The notes under the pieces: generated by a model
Told to the model about the DNA's origin: nothing
The model's input: the letters and a program-made list of their open reading frames with translations, nothing else
The model's database searches: none
Shown here: one piece after another, positions 10,745-23,223 of the stretch
Position numbering within the stretch: position 1 is the stretch's first letter
Layout: the number at the start of each line of letters is the position of its first letter
Assembly: GCF_918797505.1 (NCBI RefSeq)
Contig: NC_092796.1
Span: 32,002,098 to 32,066,097, forward strand
Direction: 5' to 3'
Length of the DNA: 64,000 nucleotides
Source of the DNA: Bemisia tabaci
Lineage: Eukaryota; Arthropoda; Insecta; Hemiptera; Aleyrodidae
Program-made: the position numbers and the translations under genes

Positions 10745-11290
10745 CTTCAATTTTGTACAATTGCAAACAGAGGGAAAAACATATAGCCTCTTAATTCGTA
10801 TCCAATGGTAGCGAAAATATTATACTTTTACATCTGAAGGGAAGGAGTCTTTGACTATCATTCATGTTTTTGCCCTCGTCATGGAATGTGTAGTCTCTCT
10901 TATACAAGCAGTATAAGTTGTATAGAGTGTAATATTAAAACCGGAAAAGCAGTATAACATCGTAGGATCGATCAAATAAAAATGAAAGGAAAGATAGCGT
11001 TAAAAAACCCGGAAAAAATTGCCAAGGGGGTCCCCTCTATAATTTTTGCTATTTTCGAGGGCATTTTATGGCTGAAAAACTATTTCGAAAAGTCGCCAGC
11101 CTAATCACATTGCAACATTTTTCTACCGGCCTTCTTTACTCTTTAAAACTAGGAAAAAAACAAAATCCATAGCACGAGTCTAATTAATTATCGATCGAAA
11201 CATTTGGTTCGTCAAATCAACAACCTGGTGGACTAAAGCATTTGTGTAACGAAAGGGGTTCGTGTCATTGTTGAACGTTTCTTTCAGCTC
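10745..11290. other. No recognisable feature
   Basis: AT-rich sequence with no frame of note and no match to the repeat families found elsewhere in the window. Confidence 0.5.
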
Positions 11291-11292
11291 AA

Positions 11293-11498
11293 CACTGGAA
11301 AAAAAGGTTCTTGGCTCAAGCATGATGATTCATGAATTTGCTGCCAAGAATTTTTTATCTTGATTTAAGCTGCATTTTTCTTGATACAAGAAAAATAATG
11401 CTTGGGTTAAACAAAAAAGTAGTTTATATTAAGCAGCAAAAGTCTTGATTAAGAAAAAATACTTCTTGACGGCAAATTTAGGATTTTTTTTTTCAGTG
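11293..11498. repeat. CACTGGAAAAA-type MITE
   Basis: Ends CACTGGAAAAAAAGG and TTTTTTTTTTCAGTG are inverted. The body is built from TTCTTGATTTAAG-like blocks similar to, but distinct from, the copies at 33,838 and 55,198. Nothing codes. Confidence 0.65.
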
Positions 11499-11511
11499 AA
11501 TTTTCAGTGAA

Positions 11512-11870
<359 letters not shown>

Positions 11871-11989
11871 ATTCCTTAATTACCTAAAAACCAGGAGTTC
11901 CAGGTTCATCTGTAAACAAAAACATCAAATTTTGCCTCTTACAGAATCCCAGCATTGTCCTGGAAAGATTCCGGAAAACCTTCCCGGTG

Positions 11990-12640
11990 TGTGGAATCGT
12001 TGTGTGCGACGCAACCCGCACAGCAAAAACGGAAGCAGCATCAGACGGTCTGCAGCGCGCGAGGAAGCGAACATGAAAAAAAATCAAAAGTAAGAATAAT
12101 AAGCACGAAAACATTAACAAAGTAGGCGAGCTAAGCTCTGATTTCCTTTCAGCTCCTTCCTCGGGAAAAGAAAACGGAAAAGTTAAACCCCACCACGCTC
12201 GACGCGGCTCACTCGGGGCTGCAACCCCCCCTCTCCCCCCCCCCCCCCTGCCACCCCGTTCGACGCCGTCTCTAAATAATGGTTTGCTTCATAACAGTAT
12301 TTACCTTTCCCCGTGTTTACTTTGATTGTATATGCGCCAGCAACAGTCTTATGAGTCAAAGCCCCGAGCTTTGCATCTTTGAAGCGGAGCGCAAATCTGA
12401 GTTTTTCTTTTATCAGCTCAAAAAATTAGCGCCGGAATGATAAGAAAAACGACTCGCATGGAGCTCGCGAGGCGCTAAGTCTCCCGCCTGGTTGCCGCCT
12501 CGCGGGGGGTCCCGCCTCGCTTTTCCGCGACTCCGCTTTCGGGCCCGGGATTTTCCCGCAAGAGCCGGCAGCGGGGCTGGAGGTTCCCCTTTTGATCATG
12601 TCAAAGAGTAAGCTTTTTTGCCGTCTGCTGCCTTCTCCGC
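11990..12640. other. CpG-rich, repeat-free island with C tract
   Basis: CpG-dense blocks at 11,990-12,090, 12,180-12,270 and 12,460-12,600, with a C14 run at 12,235-12,248. No recognised coding domain. Candidate promoter or regulatory island, based only on composition and lack of repeats. Confidence 0.3.
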
Positions 12641-12799
12641 GGGATGAATTTGTCCTACTCCGCTGCTTCGCGCCTTGGAAATGAAATGAATGTGTGCTCG
12701 AATCTACGTGTGAGGAGGTCCTTACCGTGGGTGGTGAGCGGTCTCGTGAAAATGCTCAAAAATATCGGCATCATGTCGTCGTTTTCCACACGAAGAGAC

Positions 12800-12972
12800 C
12801 AGTCTGGCGTGGCGTGCATTGCGATTGCGATATATCTATTGATCTGCCATTTAAACCTATGAAAAAATATTGATATAAACAGGGTGTTCGCAACGAACAC
12901 CTTAATAATCGATTTTTATCATAGCTTCAAATGGGGAAATATCGATAATCGATCATTCACGCCTTGCTACTG
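12800..12972. repeat. hAT MITE (CAGTGGCGTGGCG family), perfect 8-bp duplication
   Basis: GAAGAGAC occurs immediately before (12,792-12,799) and after (12,973-12,980) the element. The ends are CAGTCTGGCGTGGCGTGC and GCCTTGCTACTG, a diverged form of the family ends. It carries TATCGATA at 12,940-12,947. About 173 bp, non-coding. Confidence 0.85.
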
Positions 12973-13309
12973 GAAGAGACGTGTAATCGTGACGATTCCA
13001 GGAAGTGGGCAATGGGCAACACTGATTTTTCTTCATTTAAATTCATTGAGCACATCGATTCTGGGTAAAACAGACCGCCTTAAGTGCCTCTCGCAGAATC
13101 TATTTCTTAACCTACACTTAAATTGGGGAAAACAGCGTCGCTAATTTCTAAAACTCTCCATTGGACGTAACTCCACATTCGAAAGGTCCAAACTTGACAC
13201 AATGATCCAATTTCTCTACTGAGATATGACTGTGCAACATTAGCGGATACCTATACAAGGACCGCTTTAAGCAGAAAGGAACCAAGCCACATCAGTTATT
13301 GCCAAATTT

Positions 13310-13460
13310 AATTGAGCAATTTCGTTTTTCACATGAAAATGGTTGCGCGGATAGAGAAACATAGTGGCTTTATCGCGTTTCTCGCGAAATTTTACACTGA
13401 AAAATTATTTAAATCGCAAATTCCTGATACTTGAAAAAATCTCCATCGTCGAATTGAATA
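13310..13460. repeat. Arm fragment of the 27,172 palindromic family
   Basis: GCGTTTCTCGCGAAATTTTAC followed by AAATCGCAAATTCCTGATAC parallels the right end of the element at 27,172-29,175. Only one arm is present. Confidence 0.45.
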
Positions 13461-13523
13461 TTTCCAGTGAGTGCACGCCTGCACGCGTACCAAATCAAAC
13501 GCGAGGAGTGAGAAAGTAAAACT

Positions 13524-13795
13524 GCGGGCCGATTATTGAATTTGGTAGACAAAGCTATAGACAAAGAAGACAAACGGGATATGGAAGGATCCTATTGCTG
13601 GAATCGGGTGATTGCAATGGACAAAGAAGGTAGGTAATAGACTAACTAATGGCAACCGACGAGAGACCCTTAGTTAGTCCATCATTTTCTCCCTTACTCT
13701 ATAAGAACCACCCATCTTAATGAATAGGATCGCTACATACTCCCTATGTCTTCTTTGTCTATAGCTTTGTCTATCAATTTCAACAATCAGCTCGC
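13524..13795. repeat. GCGGGCTGATT MITE, complete copy
   Basis: Long inverted arms run from GCGGGCCGATTATTGAATTT with GACAAAGCTATAGACAAAGA on the left to the inverse on the right (CTTTGTCTATAGCTTTGTCT ... AATCAGCTCGC). A centre near TTAGTTAGTCC separates the arms. About 272 bp. At least eight full or partial copies occur in the window. Confidence 0.8.
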
Positions 13796-14279
13796 AGGTG
13801 GGTGTGATATCATGTACATTCCAACGCACCAGCCTCCCGGCAGCTTTCTTTTTCACCACTGGATTAGCTCGCTGTCTCTTCAAATCGTACCTTAGGAATG
13901 CGTCTATTAAGTTCTCTAGCCAAAAATTTACATATTCTCGGTCATGCAATTATCAGTCCTCTTCATGTCTAGTTGCTAGCCGAAATCGTAAGATCTCTTC
14001 TTCAGTCCGCGCAACTTTTTAAGCGTTTAGAACCGAGACAAAGCCTCCATTATCAACAGACAACGGAAGTTTTACATCGCATCAAAAGAGCGCCCTCTAT
14101 GGACCTTCAAGTTTCTGTATTAAATAAGCTTCTTATACACACCACCCCTTCGCGCTCAAGCCTCCGCTCTACTTACTCTCACGGTTCATAATGTTGCCAG
14201 CTTATTCATTATCAACGGTCGAATCCTCAAAATATCAAGTAATTTTCAAGCCAACGTCGCGTCTTGTCTGAATTCGAGT

Positions 14280-14372
14280 TCAACGGTCGAAGTGCGCGAA
14301 ACCACGTTTCTCCTCTTGCGACGTTGCAGACTTCCTGTCATACTTCATTATTTCCTTGGAAAACCACGCGGC
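14280..14372 (+). repeat. Partial MITE arm (GACGTTGCAGACTTCC family)
   Basis: GCGACGTTGCAGACTTCCTG and the following TCATACTTCATTATTTCCTT match the left arm of the element at 14,738-14,984. A reversed piece lies at 40,790-40,855. It stops at the Transib-like insertion that follows. Confidence 0.6.
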
Positions 14373-14377
14373 TGACG

Positions 14378-14609
14378 CACAGCGCATCGCGAGTCAATCA
14401 AAGAGGTCCGGCATGAAATTTCTGACTAAAACTGCAAATTTTGATGTTTAATTCGTCACATTATAAATTTAAGGGGCGCTTTGAGAAGAAAATTTTACCA
14501 AGGAAACCAATGGAACCACTTTTAAATGCTCAAAGTTTTGTATATACGGAGTCATAAACGTTTAAAGTTTTCAAATGTCCGAACTCCCCTATTGACTCGA
14601 TCTACCGTG
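14378..14609. repeat. Transib-like MITE copy 1 (TSD TGACG)
   Basis: The ends CACAGCGCATCGCGAGTCAA and GACTCGATCTACCGTG form inverted repeats, flanked by a perfect 5-bp duplication TGACG (14,373-14,377 and 14,610-14,614). A 5-bp GC-rich duplication and CAC...GTG termini are diagnostic of Transib transposons. 232 bp, the same length class as the 35,042 copy. Confidence 0.75.
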
Positions 14610-14649
14610 TGACGCGCTGAGCATGAGCGGGACAATGAAAATCGAAATG

Positions 14650-14730
14650 CCAGCAATTCTATCGATATGCAACCCGGACATCCGCAGAGCGCGAATAGTT
14701 GTATCAAGGAGTTACGACTGCGATACCACG
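14650..14730 (-). repeat. Fragment related to the 42.1-kb tandem repeat
   Basis: GCGCGAATAGTTGTAT and CCGGACATCC match, in inverse orientation, the ATACAACTATTCGCG...GGATGTCC segment at 42,147-42,178. Confidence 0.45.
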
Positions 14731-14737
14731 ACGTGTT

Positions 14738-14984
14738 GGCCAAAGTACGAAACCACGCATCTCCATTTGTGACGTTGCAGACTTCCTGTCATACTTTATT
14801 ATCTCTTTGGAAAACTATCCGATGTACTTTCTTTGAGAACCTCCTTGATTTTTCTTCTCTATTGGCGAAATTTATTCTGTAAAATTTTCAAGGTAAAAAG
14901 TTTGCTAGTCTCGCTTCGAAGAAGTATATTAAGAGCGAAAATTTCGAAACGTCGCAATGGAGGTACGCGTTTCGCACTTTAGCC
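14738..14984. repeat. MITE with GGCCAAAGT ends
   Basis: The left arm GGCCAAAGTACGAAACCACG (continuing through GACGTTGCAGACTTCC) and right arm CGCGTTTCGCACTTTAGCC are inverted copies over about 40 bp. 247 bp, non-coding. No clear target duplication. Confidence 0.65.
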
Positions 14985-14999
14985 ATCAAGTTTCTTTTA

Positions 15000-16190
15000 C
15001 CTTTGAGAGAATAATTTCACTGGCGTTTTTGACTGGAAATTCAGAATAAGAAAAACTAATATGTAGGTATGATGTGATGCATTGTTTACGCTTTTTTCCT
15101 CTTCGTTTCCGATTTTCGAGGTAAGTCGGAATACATTCTTTGTGTAGCGGAATTGTTCAGACCCTTCACCCATCACCGATGAGTCGTAAGTGTGATTTTC
15201 TCGTTCATAGTTATCCCTAAGTACCCCATTAAGAAAACAGTAAAGTTTTTATAGAAAAGAAGTGAGGCCACCTCTAGGCGCATTTTATAGCCAAAAATGC
15301 AATTACGCAGTTGACTCCCTTTAAAGTATGCAGGCACTCTCTTCAAAATTTCTACAGCTTTGAGATTTATCTAAAAATGCTTCAAATGGCTCAATTTTAG
15401 TATACCTCGTCATTTTCATAAATAAAACCGATTTTTATCCGTAATCGGACTGGATTTTCCACCAGGACCGAAATAAGCCGCGCCCTATAGTGTAAAGATT
15501 TAATACAATATTGTAGGGTATTGTATTGAAATATTACAGGGCGTACAGGTGGAAAGAAGGACATAACTTTTATATCCACGGTACGTAATTTTAGCCCTTA
15601 AAAGACGGATGGATTCAGACCACGCGTGTTTCGGCACTCCAGGATATTGGAAAGCATGTGGAGTTATTGAAAATGGTATTTGTAGACATTCAACCGTGGT
15701 ATCAATGTGTGTCATCACTCCCGCATCGGTAAATTTTGAAGTTGATATGATTGATTCCTCCTGACCTCACTCGATGTAACTATCATCAAACACTTTAGTG
15801 GATTACTCGCGCCTTTCCTAGCCTGCAGTCGAATAGACCGTAATTTAGTTCTGTCCAGAGGATTTTCACGCGAACTAAATGAACGTTTGTCTAGATTTGC
15901 GATGTTGCAAATTTTCGAACTTCAAAATTGCACTCAATTTTTCCTTGTTTTTTCATGATTTTTTTTTCCTACTATAAAAAATTACGATTTTTTAAAAGTT
16001 ACTTTTTCTGTAAGAATGGATGAATGTTATATACATTCGAGACGCATTCAAATTCCAAAATTTTTTCATCAAATAGTTTATCACTTTTTACGTTTCATTA
16101 ATTTTAAGGAAGTATACAGAGAAGTTTTGGGACGTCCGGTGAATGGATGACGGGGCGTTGATGAAGAGATGTTGCCCGATAGCCTTTGGA
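15000..16190. other. No recognisable feature
   Basis: Unique AT-rich sequence. Short overlapping minus-strand frames near 15,400-15,720 lack any recognisable domain. Nothing here matches the window's repeat families. Confidence 0.4.
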
Positions 16191-16205
16191 AAGAGAGGTA
16201 CATGT

Positions 16206-17296
16206 AGGTCCATTTCACCAGCCCCCCCACTTCCACAAAAAAATATGAAAAATATGCCACCGTTTTGTAAGTGTTTTGTAACGTTTTGTAAGTCTAAAAA
16301 AAAATTTTGTAAGTCACTCCAAATGCTTCAAATGGATAACTTCATTTTGGGGGGGCTGGAGAAATGGTATCCCCCCACTTCACGATCGATAGATTCTGAC
16401 AACGCCAACGTTTTGTAAGTGTTTTGTAACGTTTTGTAAGTCCAAAAGAAAATTGTTTAACTCAATTTTTAGGGGGGATACGGCTACCCAAAATTTTGGG
16501 GCCAGCCCCCCCCCCCCCACTTTACGATCGATAGATTCTGACAACGCCAAAGTTTTGTAAGTGTTTTGTAACGTTTTTTAAGTCCAAAAGAAAATTTTGT
16601 AACTCAATTTTTAGGGGGGATACGGCTACCCAAAATTATCAGGGTCAATCGCACCGTTCAAATATCCCGCGCAAAGACCACCGGATCTCGCCCGATCTTT
16701 CTCGTTCCGTGCCATGTTTCCGCAGCCTTTCAACCTTTCCGACCGTTTCAGTGGGACAGAGATAAATCGTGTTCCTACGCTGCTTAGGGTTACATTAGGT
16801 CAGGTTATAGATTTTCTTCCCCGATTTTTGTTCTCGCGGTTTTGAGAGAAGCGTATATTATTCAGCTAAAATCAAGAGGGGTCAGGTCGTTTACATTTCA
16901 TGGGCACTTGAAAATCCGGTTGTTTCGCTGTAGACAGAAGATGGACCAATGAACACGGTCTGCATTAAATAATTAACGGCACTTATTTTCTCTTCAAAAT
17001 TTATTGTAAAAAATGATGCACACAACGAGAGGTTCGGAAAGCAACCGCTGAACGGGATACTCTTTAGTTTTTTAAGTCAAATCAGATGATGGTTCAACGG
17101 TACAAATGATCTCATTTATATTTTTGCTCTGAAAATAATGTTAACTGTGAGCACTTATTTCTTCTTCAGTTGCTCATTTCTGGACTCCACGTCGTGCGAT
17201 TCGTTGTATACTTGAAATTTTGAAGTTGGAACGCGTTGCGTGGTGTTTCAATTTATACCGTGTATACTGTATAGAGGTCTATTGTTTGACGGATCC
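16206..17296 (+). repeat. Left inverted arm of the foldback element
   Basis: Contains GTTTTGTAAGTGTTTTGTAA runs, two tandem units starting near 16,382 and 16,524 (each with ACGATCGATAGATTCTGACA), then a non-repetitive stretch to TTTGACGGATCC. That stretch includes TTGTGTGCATC-type sequence found inverted on the right. Confidence 0.85.
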
Positions 17297-18119
17297 CGAT
17301 TCGCCCAAATATTGAGAGGTAGAAATTGCTGGGTATATGACCTGCAAAAGTTTGGACACCTGGGTGAGTTCAAATAAGCGTCTAATCTGGTGTCCCGAGC
17401 TGTTTTAATCGTCATAATCTGAGAAACATGGGCAAATCAAATTTTTTTCTCATTTTCCACACTATTGTTGACTATTACATGCTATTTCCCACTTTATTTG
17501 GACTGAAATAAAAATTTAGGAGAACTTTGAATGTGCAAATTGCCTATATTTGTCCCAAATTTGCGTGTCCCCCGTGCCTGGTTCTTGACTTTAAATCGAT
17601 GTTGCAGCATAACCAGAGTGATTATTTGAGAAAACTTTATCGGAGATGATAGGTAATGCTTTTGAATTTGAGAAAAAAAATATGTCAATTTTTTTTTGCT
17701 CCATCAATAACTTTTTCACGCCCTAGAATCATTGTCCCGAGCAACAGTCAGCAACAGTCAGGAGAGACATGGCAACGATGTAATAAGCTCTAAATGATTG
17801 CCGTAACGTTGAGGTTTTTCCAAAAACGACTTTTTTTGTTTTGATTGAATAGTTCACACGTCGTAGATGGCAAAAATTCTGAAATTCGCAAATTTTTGTG
17901 CAAGATTAACGCCATTAACGATGCCAAACAGAATTCTATACACGATAACTAACAGGGCGTCAAGCATACACACACACACTAATATCAGCTCGTAAAATAC
18001 TTTCGAAGTGTGCGTTAGGGAAAATTTTCTCTTATTCCGATCCTCTAGGATGTGCTACTAAATATTCCGTGAAAAAAAACACCAAAATTGTCTTTACTGT
18101 TAGAGATAAGCTTAAAAAA

Positions 18120-18200
18120 CAGCTTATTCCATCCTGTCCCGTTCCATCTTGTCCCGTTCCATCCTGTCCCATATGTTTCCATCCTGTCCCATGTCCCAGT
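18120..18200 (+). repeat. 15-bp minisatellite (CCATCCTGTCCCGTT)
   Basis: About five imperfect tandem units of CCATCYTGTCCCGTT or shortened forms, lying just upstream of the 130-bp array within the foldback core. Confidence 0.8.
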
Positions 18201-18234
18201 TTAGTGGGACAGAGTGGAAAACTGTTACAACTGA

Positions 18235-18965
18235 GACTTGCTTGTTTAAGCCCTGTAGGCGCTCTTTTCTACCGATTTAAGTGAAACTTGGTATCCGGGG
18301 GTATTTTTCAACGGGGAACTCGAATTTTTAGTCGAATTTTGAAAATTCGAAAATCCAAGATGGCGGACATGACCTAAAATGCTATCGCAGCGCCTAATCA
18401 ACTGAGACTTGTTTGTTTAAGCCCTGTAGGCGCTCTTTTCGACCGATTTAAGTGAAACTTGGTACACGGGGGTATTTTTCAATGGGGAACTTGAATTTTT
18501 AGTCGAATTTTCAAAATTCGAAAATCCAAGATGGCGGACATGACCTAAAATGCTATCTCAGCGCCTAATCAATCGATTTACGCGAAACTTGGTACCCGGG
18601 GGTATTTTGAAATGGGAAACTCGAATTTTTAGTCGAATTTTCAAAATTCGAAAATCCAAGATGGCGGACGTGGCCTAAAATGCTATCTTAGCACCTAATC
18701 AGTCGATTAAAGTGAAACTTGGTACCCGGGGGTATTTTTCAATGGGGAACTTGAATTTTTAGTCGAATTTTCAAAATTCAAAAATCCAAGATGGCGGACA
18801 TGGCCTAAAATGCTACCTCAGCGCCTAATCAAGCGATTTACGCGAAACTTGGTACCCGCGGGTATTTTTGAATGGGGAACTCGAATTTTAGTCAAATTTC
18901 CAAGATTCGAAAATCTAAGATGGTGGCCGTAGCTTAAAACGCTATCATGGTGACTAATTAATTGA
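18235..18965 (+). repeat. Second 130-bp satellite array (CAAGATGGCGG family)
   Basis: Five units: the first spacing is about 171 bp and the rest about 130 bp. Each contains GTGAAACTTGGTACCCGGGG, then GGGGAACT and AATCCAAGATGGCGGACATG with CCTAAAATGCTATCTCAGCG. The unit order and period match the array at 6400-8730, so the two are diverged relatives within different foldback elements. The final unit is degenerate. Confidence 0.85.
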
Positions 18966-19275
18966 TTTTAATGAAACTGGACCGGAAAACCTTGGTATTA
19001 GGAAGAGAAAGGAAATTTTAATAGGGGTGCAATAGGGTTTCTTATGTATCTTAGGCTACGAAATCGAAAAATTCCTGGGTTTTTTCCATCGTGCATAGAT
19101 TCTTCCGGAAAATTGACTCTACTGGAAAAGCTAGATTTTTAAGGAAAATTCCGATTTCTCCGAAAAAATTCCGAACTTTCCCAGGATAAATCGCACTGAT
19201 ACAGTTAAATGGAGGTGTTCTTCAGAATCAGCGCCGAAATTCTACTCCAAAACCATTGGCAAATCTTCGGAAAAT

Positions 19276-19276
<1 letters not shown>

Positions 19277-19315
<39 letters not shown>
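19277..19315 (+). repeat. Poly(A) tract
   Basis: About 38 consecutive A. It has no upstream coding frame that would suggest a retroposed mRNA, and no flanking duplication was noticed. Confidence 0.9.
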
Positions 19316-19316
<1 letters not shown>

Positions 19317-20009
19317 GTTGACCGGTGTTAGTCCTCAAACTTTTCCTGGCTTTATCTCCACTTCAGCGGGTACACGCCCACTCGAAGTTTTAAAATTCGG
19401 TGTTTTTGATCCATTTTGTATTGCAATATTCCAAGAAATAAAAGCTTCTTCTCGTGTTAAAGGAAAACAGTGCGCATTTTGATAAACAGACGGAACTGTC
19501 TAAAAGACAAGCAGAATAAGCTCCAGATATCTTTCATGACGGATGATTTTTCCTCAATTTTTTTGGTTCTGCAAGATATGAAAGGGTTACATGTTTTCAA
19601 TTATGCTTTAATTTAGTGCTCGACGATGCTTTTATGACAATTGTGTTCAATTTTCAATTAAAAGTATCATATGTCACCTCTGGGACGAAAATTTGGGAAA
19701 TCAGGCAAAATTAGAGCAAATTTTGGGAAGTGATACACTTGACGGTGGAAATTCGGGTTTAAGCCCAACTATTAAGCTCGACGAGCTATATTTCCTGAGT
19801 CTACACCTAATGATAGTCAAAATAAAGTTTGGTTTGCCCAAAAATTCACAAAAAAATTTTGGGAGGAAATAGAACCTGGAATTTGACCTTATTTGAATTC
19901 ACCCACCTACCCTGTAAAACTGATAAATATTGACGATGCAATAGTCTTCTATGTGTAGCTCACGAGAAAAAGCGGTGGGAAGCAACGAACTGTTTCAAGG
20001 AGTAATTAG

Positions 20010-20363
20010 ACTGCATTTTGCAATTTGGAACTATAAATTCTGTCTCATCTGAAAAAACACTCATATGCATAGGAAAACTAATGGCTTATACATTGTTTTT
20101 GAACCGGGCTGGAATTTATACACTGAAAAAAAGGGAAGTTAAATTAACATTCTGAATGTAAAAAAAGTGTGCGAGAACTTATAAATGCTGAATTACCCGC
20201 CACAGCACTTAATTTTACATCTTGGCATTGCTGAAGTAACTGCTGTGGCAGGTATTTTAGCATTTTGTAAGTTCTCGCACACTTTTTTTACATCCAGAAT
20301 GTTAAATTAACTTCAATTTTTTTTCGGTTGTAGTTCCAAATTGCAAAATGTAGTCCAATTTAA
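20010..20363. repeat. Nested palindromes, inner MITE TA-flanked
   Basis: The outer inverted pair GCATTTTGCAATTTGGAACT and AGTTCCAAATTGCAAAATG encloses a MITE at 20,121-20,330. The inner MITE has ends CACTGAAAAAAAGGGAAGTT and TTTTTTTTCGGTTG and TA on both sides (20,119-20,120; 20,331-20,332). Arms of the inner copy share AAGTTCTCGCACACTTTTTT (inverted). Confidence 0.7.
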
Positions 20364-20861
20364 GTTTATCATTGGTGAAAAACAAAATTAGGCATGTAGG
20401 AACGAAGGTCGCCTTATTCTTGAGTAATATTTCTGGAAAACTCGCAAACCGCAGAATGGAGAGCTCCGGTTCTTTAACCCTTAGATGACTAACCGGATCT
20501 ACGGGGCCCGACGGCTTTTCATTTTTCGAAGCACATTGGTTGTAGTTGACCGAAAAGGCTGTCCTTCACAAATAGCTCTACAGAAACGCTTAAAAACATA
20601 ATTCTCGAAAAAAAAATATTCGAAATTTTTTTTTTAGACTGCAATTTGTGTTTCGCGTCTACCCCTAGAAGGACTAATTGAGGCCTACGAGGCACGTATT
20701 TAGGCAAATTTTGGTTGTTACAGTGAATTATAAGATAAACGTGGGAAAAATTTTCTTGTCGAGTTTTTAATGGTTTCTCTGAGGTTTTGCTGTAGTTGTT
20801 TGACCTGAGATGCGGTCATGGAGGTATTATACCGCCTGAGAATACTGTCAAAGTACCGTGC

Positions 20862-21000
20862 TATGATTTCTCACAACTAAAAGGTAACCCTTTACATACT
20901 CACCGTATCATAAGAAGCATTGGGTGCTTTTTAGGTGCTTCTTGTGATACAATAAATATGTAAAGGCGTTACCTTTTAACTGTGAGAAAATATTGTATGG
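20862..21000. repeat. Short palindromic element
   Basis: Inverted arms AAAAGGTAACCCTTTACATA and TATGTAAAGGCGTTACCTTT surround a small loop with AAGCATTGGGTGCTTTTTAG. Probable MITE without a resolved boundary. Confidence 0.6.
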
Positions 21001-21850
21001 TTTTTTTAATCGTTTTACGTTAGATATCAAATTCCAAATTTGTTAATCTCATGTCAATATACCTCTGGGCTACAAGTTTCAAGCAAATCCATTAGCAAAA
21101 AACCGAGTTGGCAATTTACGGCCGTTTTGAACTTAATCCGGCCGCCATTTCGAAAATTTTGGTTTTTTTTAAGAAAAAAAAAAAAAAAATCTGACGTCAA
21201 ATTCGTTATTCTCGTGGCAGAATACTCTTTGTCGCTGATTTTCGCGCAAAGTTCATGAACGAACAACCGGTGCCAATTTTCGGCCATTTTGAACTTTAAC
21301 AGGTCGCCATTTTGAAACATTCTGAGGAAATGACTTTGGATTTGCGCAAAAAGTTTTCTTTAATTATGTTCTTTCGAACGAGGTATCGCGAATATGGTCT
21401 TCTCTTTTGAACGAAAAGTTCGGGTCCGTTCCCTCCCTCTCCCTCCCACCTTCCGAAGGGGTCCCCCTGAAAACCCTAGGGGGAAGGGACCGATAAGTAG
21501 CTCATTTTTACCTAGGCACATCCTTTAAGTTTCAAATCATTACTTCTATAAGGTAAGAAGTTACAGGGGGTGGAAGGGCCATTTGGATCACCCTGTATAT
21601 TAGATTCATTTAAATTTCGACAATTTTCTGAAGGAAGCTCCGCTGGCCTCCCGCTTCCTTCCCCGATTTGAAGCCTATGAATGACAGTGATTGTTTTCTC
21701 TGAGTGGTTTTAGCTCATAATACTAAAAATGTAATAAAATAAGGTCCTAGAGGAAAGTGATTTTTTAAATATTGGTTTTCTTCTCTTGGGAGGAAGCTAA
21801 CGACCTACCCTCAAAAAATTTTAAGGAAACCTAACCTGGATCCTGGACCT

Positions 21851-23223
21851 GGATCCGTCAAACAATAGACCTGTATACCGCACTAAGGGGCCTGCCCCCT
21901 GACCGCTACGCGGCCCAACCCCCGGGAGAGCGCCTCGCGCCCTCAGGCCCGCTTCGCGGGCTCTATACGCCTATGAATAGGCAAAAATGTTCTTCCGTTT
22001 TAATACACCATTTTGTGTTCGAGCTGCATCGATTTCAAAATTTTTGAGTATACATCGTTTCAAGTATACAACGAATCGCACGACGTGGAGTCCAGAAATG
22101 AGCAACTGAAGAAGAAATAAGTGCTCACAGTTAACATTATTTTCAGAGCAAAAATATAAATGAGATCATTTGTACCGTTGAACCATCATCTGATTTGACT
22201 TAAAAAACTAAAGAGTATCCCGTTCAGCGGTTGCTTTCCGAACCTCTCGTTGTGTGCATCATTTTTTACAATAAATTTTGAAGAGAAAATAAGTGCCGTT
22301 AATTATTTAATGCAGACCGTGTTCATTGGTCCATCTTCTGTCTACAGCGAAACAACCGGATTTTCAAGTGCCCATGAAATGTAAACGACCTGACCCCTCT
22401 TGATTTTACCTGAATAATATACGCTTCTCTCAAAACCGCGAGAACAAAAATCGGGGAAGAAAATCTATAACCTGACCTAATGTAACCCTAAGCAGCGTAG
22501 GAACACGATTTATCTCTGTCCCACTGAAACGGTCGGAAAGGTTGAAAGGCTGCGGAAACATGGCACGGAACGAGAAAGATCCGGGCGAGATCCGGTGATC
22601 TTTGCGCGGGATATTTGAACGGTGCGATTGACCCTGATAATTTTGGGTAGCCGTATCCCCCCTAAAAATTGAGTTACAAAATTTTCTTTTGGACTTAAAA
22701 AACGTTACAAAACACTTACAAAACTTGGCGTTGTCAGAATCTATCGATCGTAAAGTGGGAGGGGGGGGGGCTGGCCCCAAAATTTTGGGTAGCCGTATCC
22801 CCCCTAAAAATTGAGTTAAACAATTTTCTTTTGGACTTAAAAAACGTTACAAAACACTTACAAAACTTTGGCGTTGTCAGAATCTATCGATCGTAAAGTG
22901 GGGGGGGGGGGGGCTGGCCCCAAAATTTTGGGTAGCCGTATCCCCCCTAAAAATTGAGTTAAACAATTTTCTTTTGGACTTACAAAACGTTACAAAACAC
23001 TTACAAAACGTTGACGTTGTCAGAATCTATCGATCGTGAAGTGGGGGGGATACCATTTATCCAGCCCCCCCCCCCCCCCCAAATTGAAGTTATCCATTTG
23101 AAGCATTTGGAGTGACTTATAAAATTTTTTTTTAGACTTACAAAACGTTACAAAACACTTACAAAACGATGGCATATTTTTCATATTTTTTTGTGGAAGT
23201 GGGGGGGCTGGTGAAATGGACCT
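21851..23223 (-). repeat. Right inverted arm of the foldback element
   Basis: Inverse of the left arm. It has three tandem units (CTATCGATCG near 22,741, 22,884 and 23,027) where the left arm has two. It also carries an about 140-bp GC-rich segment at 21,880-22,020 that the left arm lacks. Open frames here are shadows of the repeat. Confidence 0.85.

Larger units (their letters stand above)
16206..23223. mobile_element. 7.0-kb foldback element with 9-bp duplication
   Basis: The ends AGGTCCATTTCACCAGCCCC and its inverse are flanked by an identical 9-bp direct duplication, GGTACATGT (16,197-16,205 and 23,224-23,232). This fixes the element as 16,206-23,223. The inverted arms are long: about 1.1 kb on the left (to 17,296) and about 1.37 kb on the right (from 21,851). 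Each begins with GTTTTGTAAC-rich simple repeats and roughly 143-bp tandem units. The core has no transposase frame but holds a 130-bp satellite, MITEs and a poly(A) run. A 9-bp duplication and tandem units in the arms fit foldback or Mutator-like elements. Nonautonomous. Confidence 0.85.

Noticed and set aside
19277..19315. Poly(A) tail of a retroposed mRNA or LINE
   Set aside because: No reverse-transcriptase or gene-like sequence upstream and no flanking duplication.
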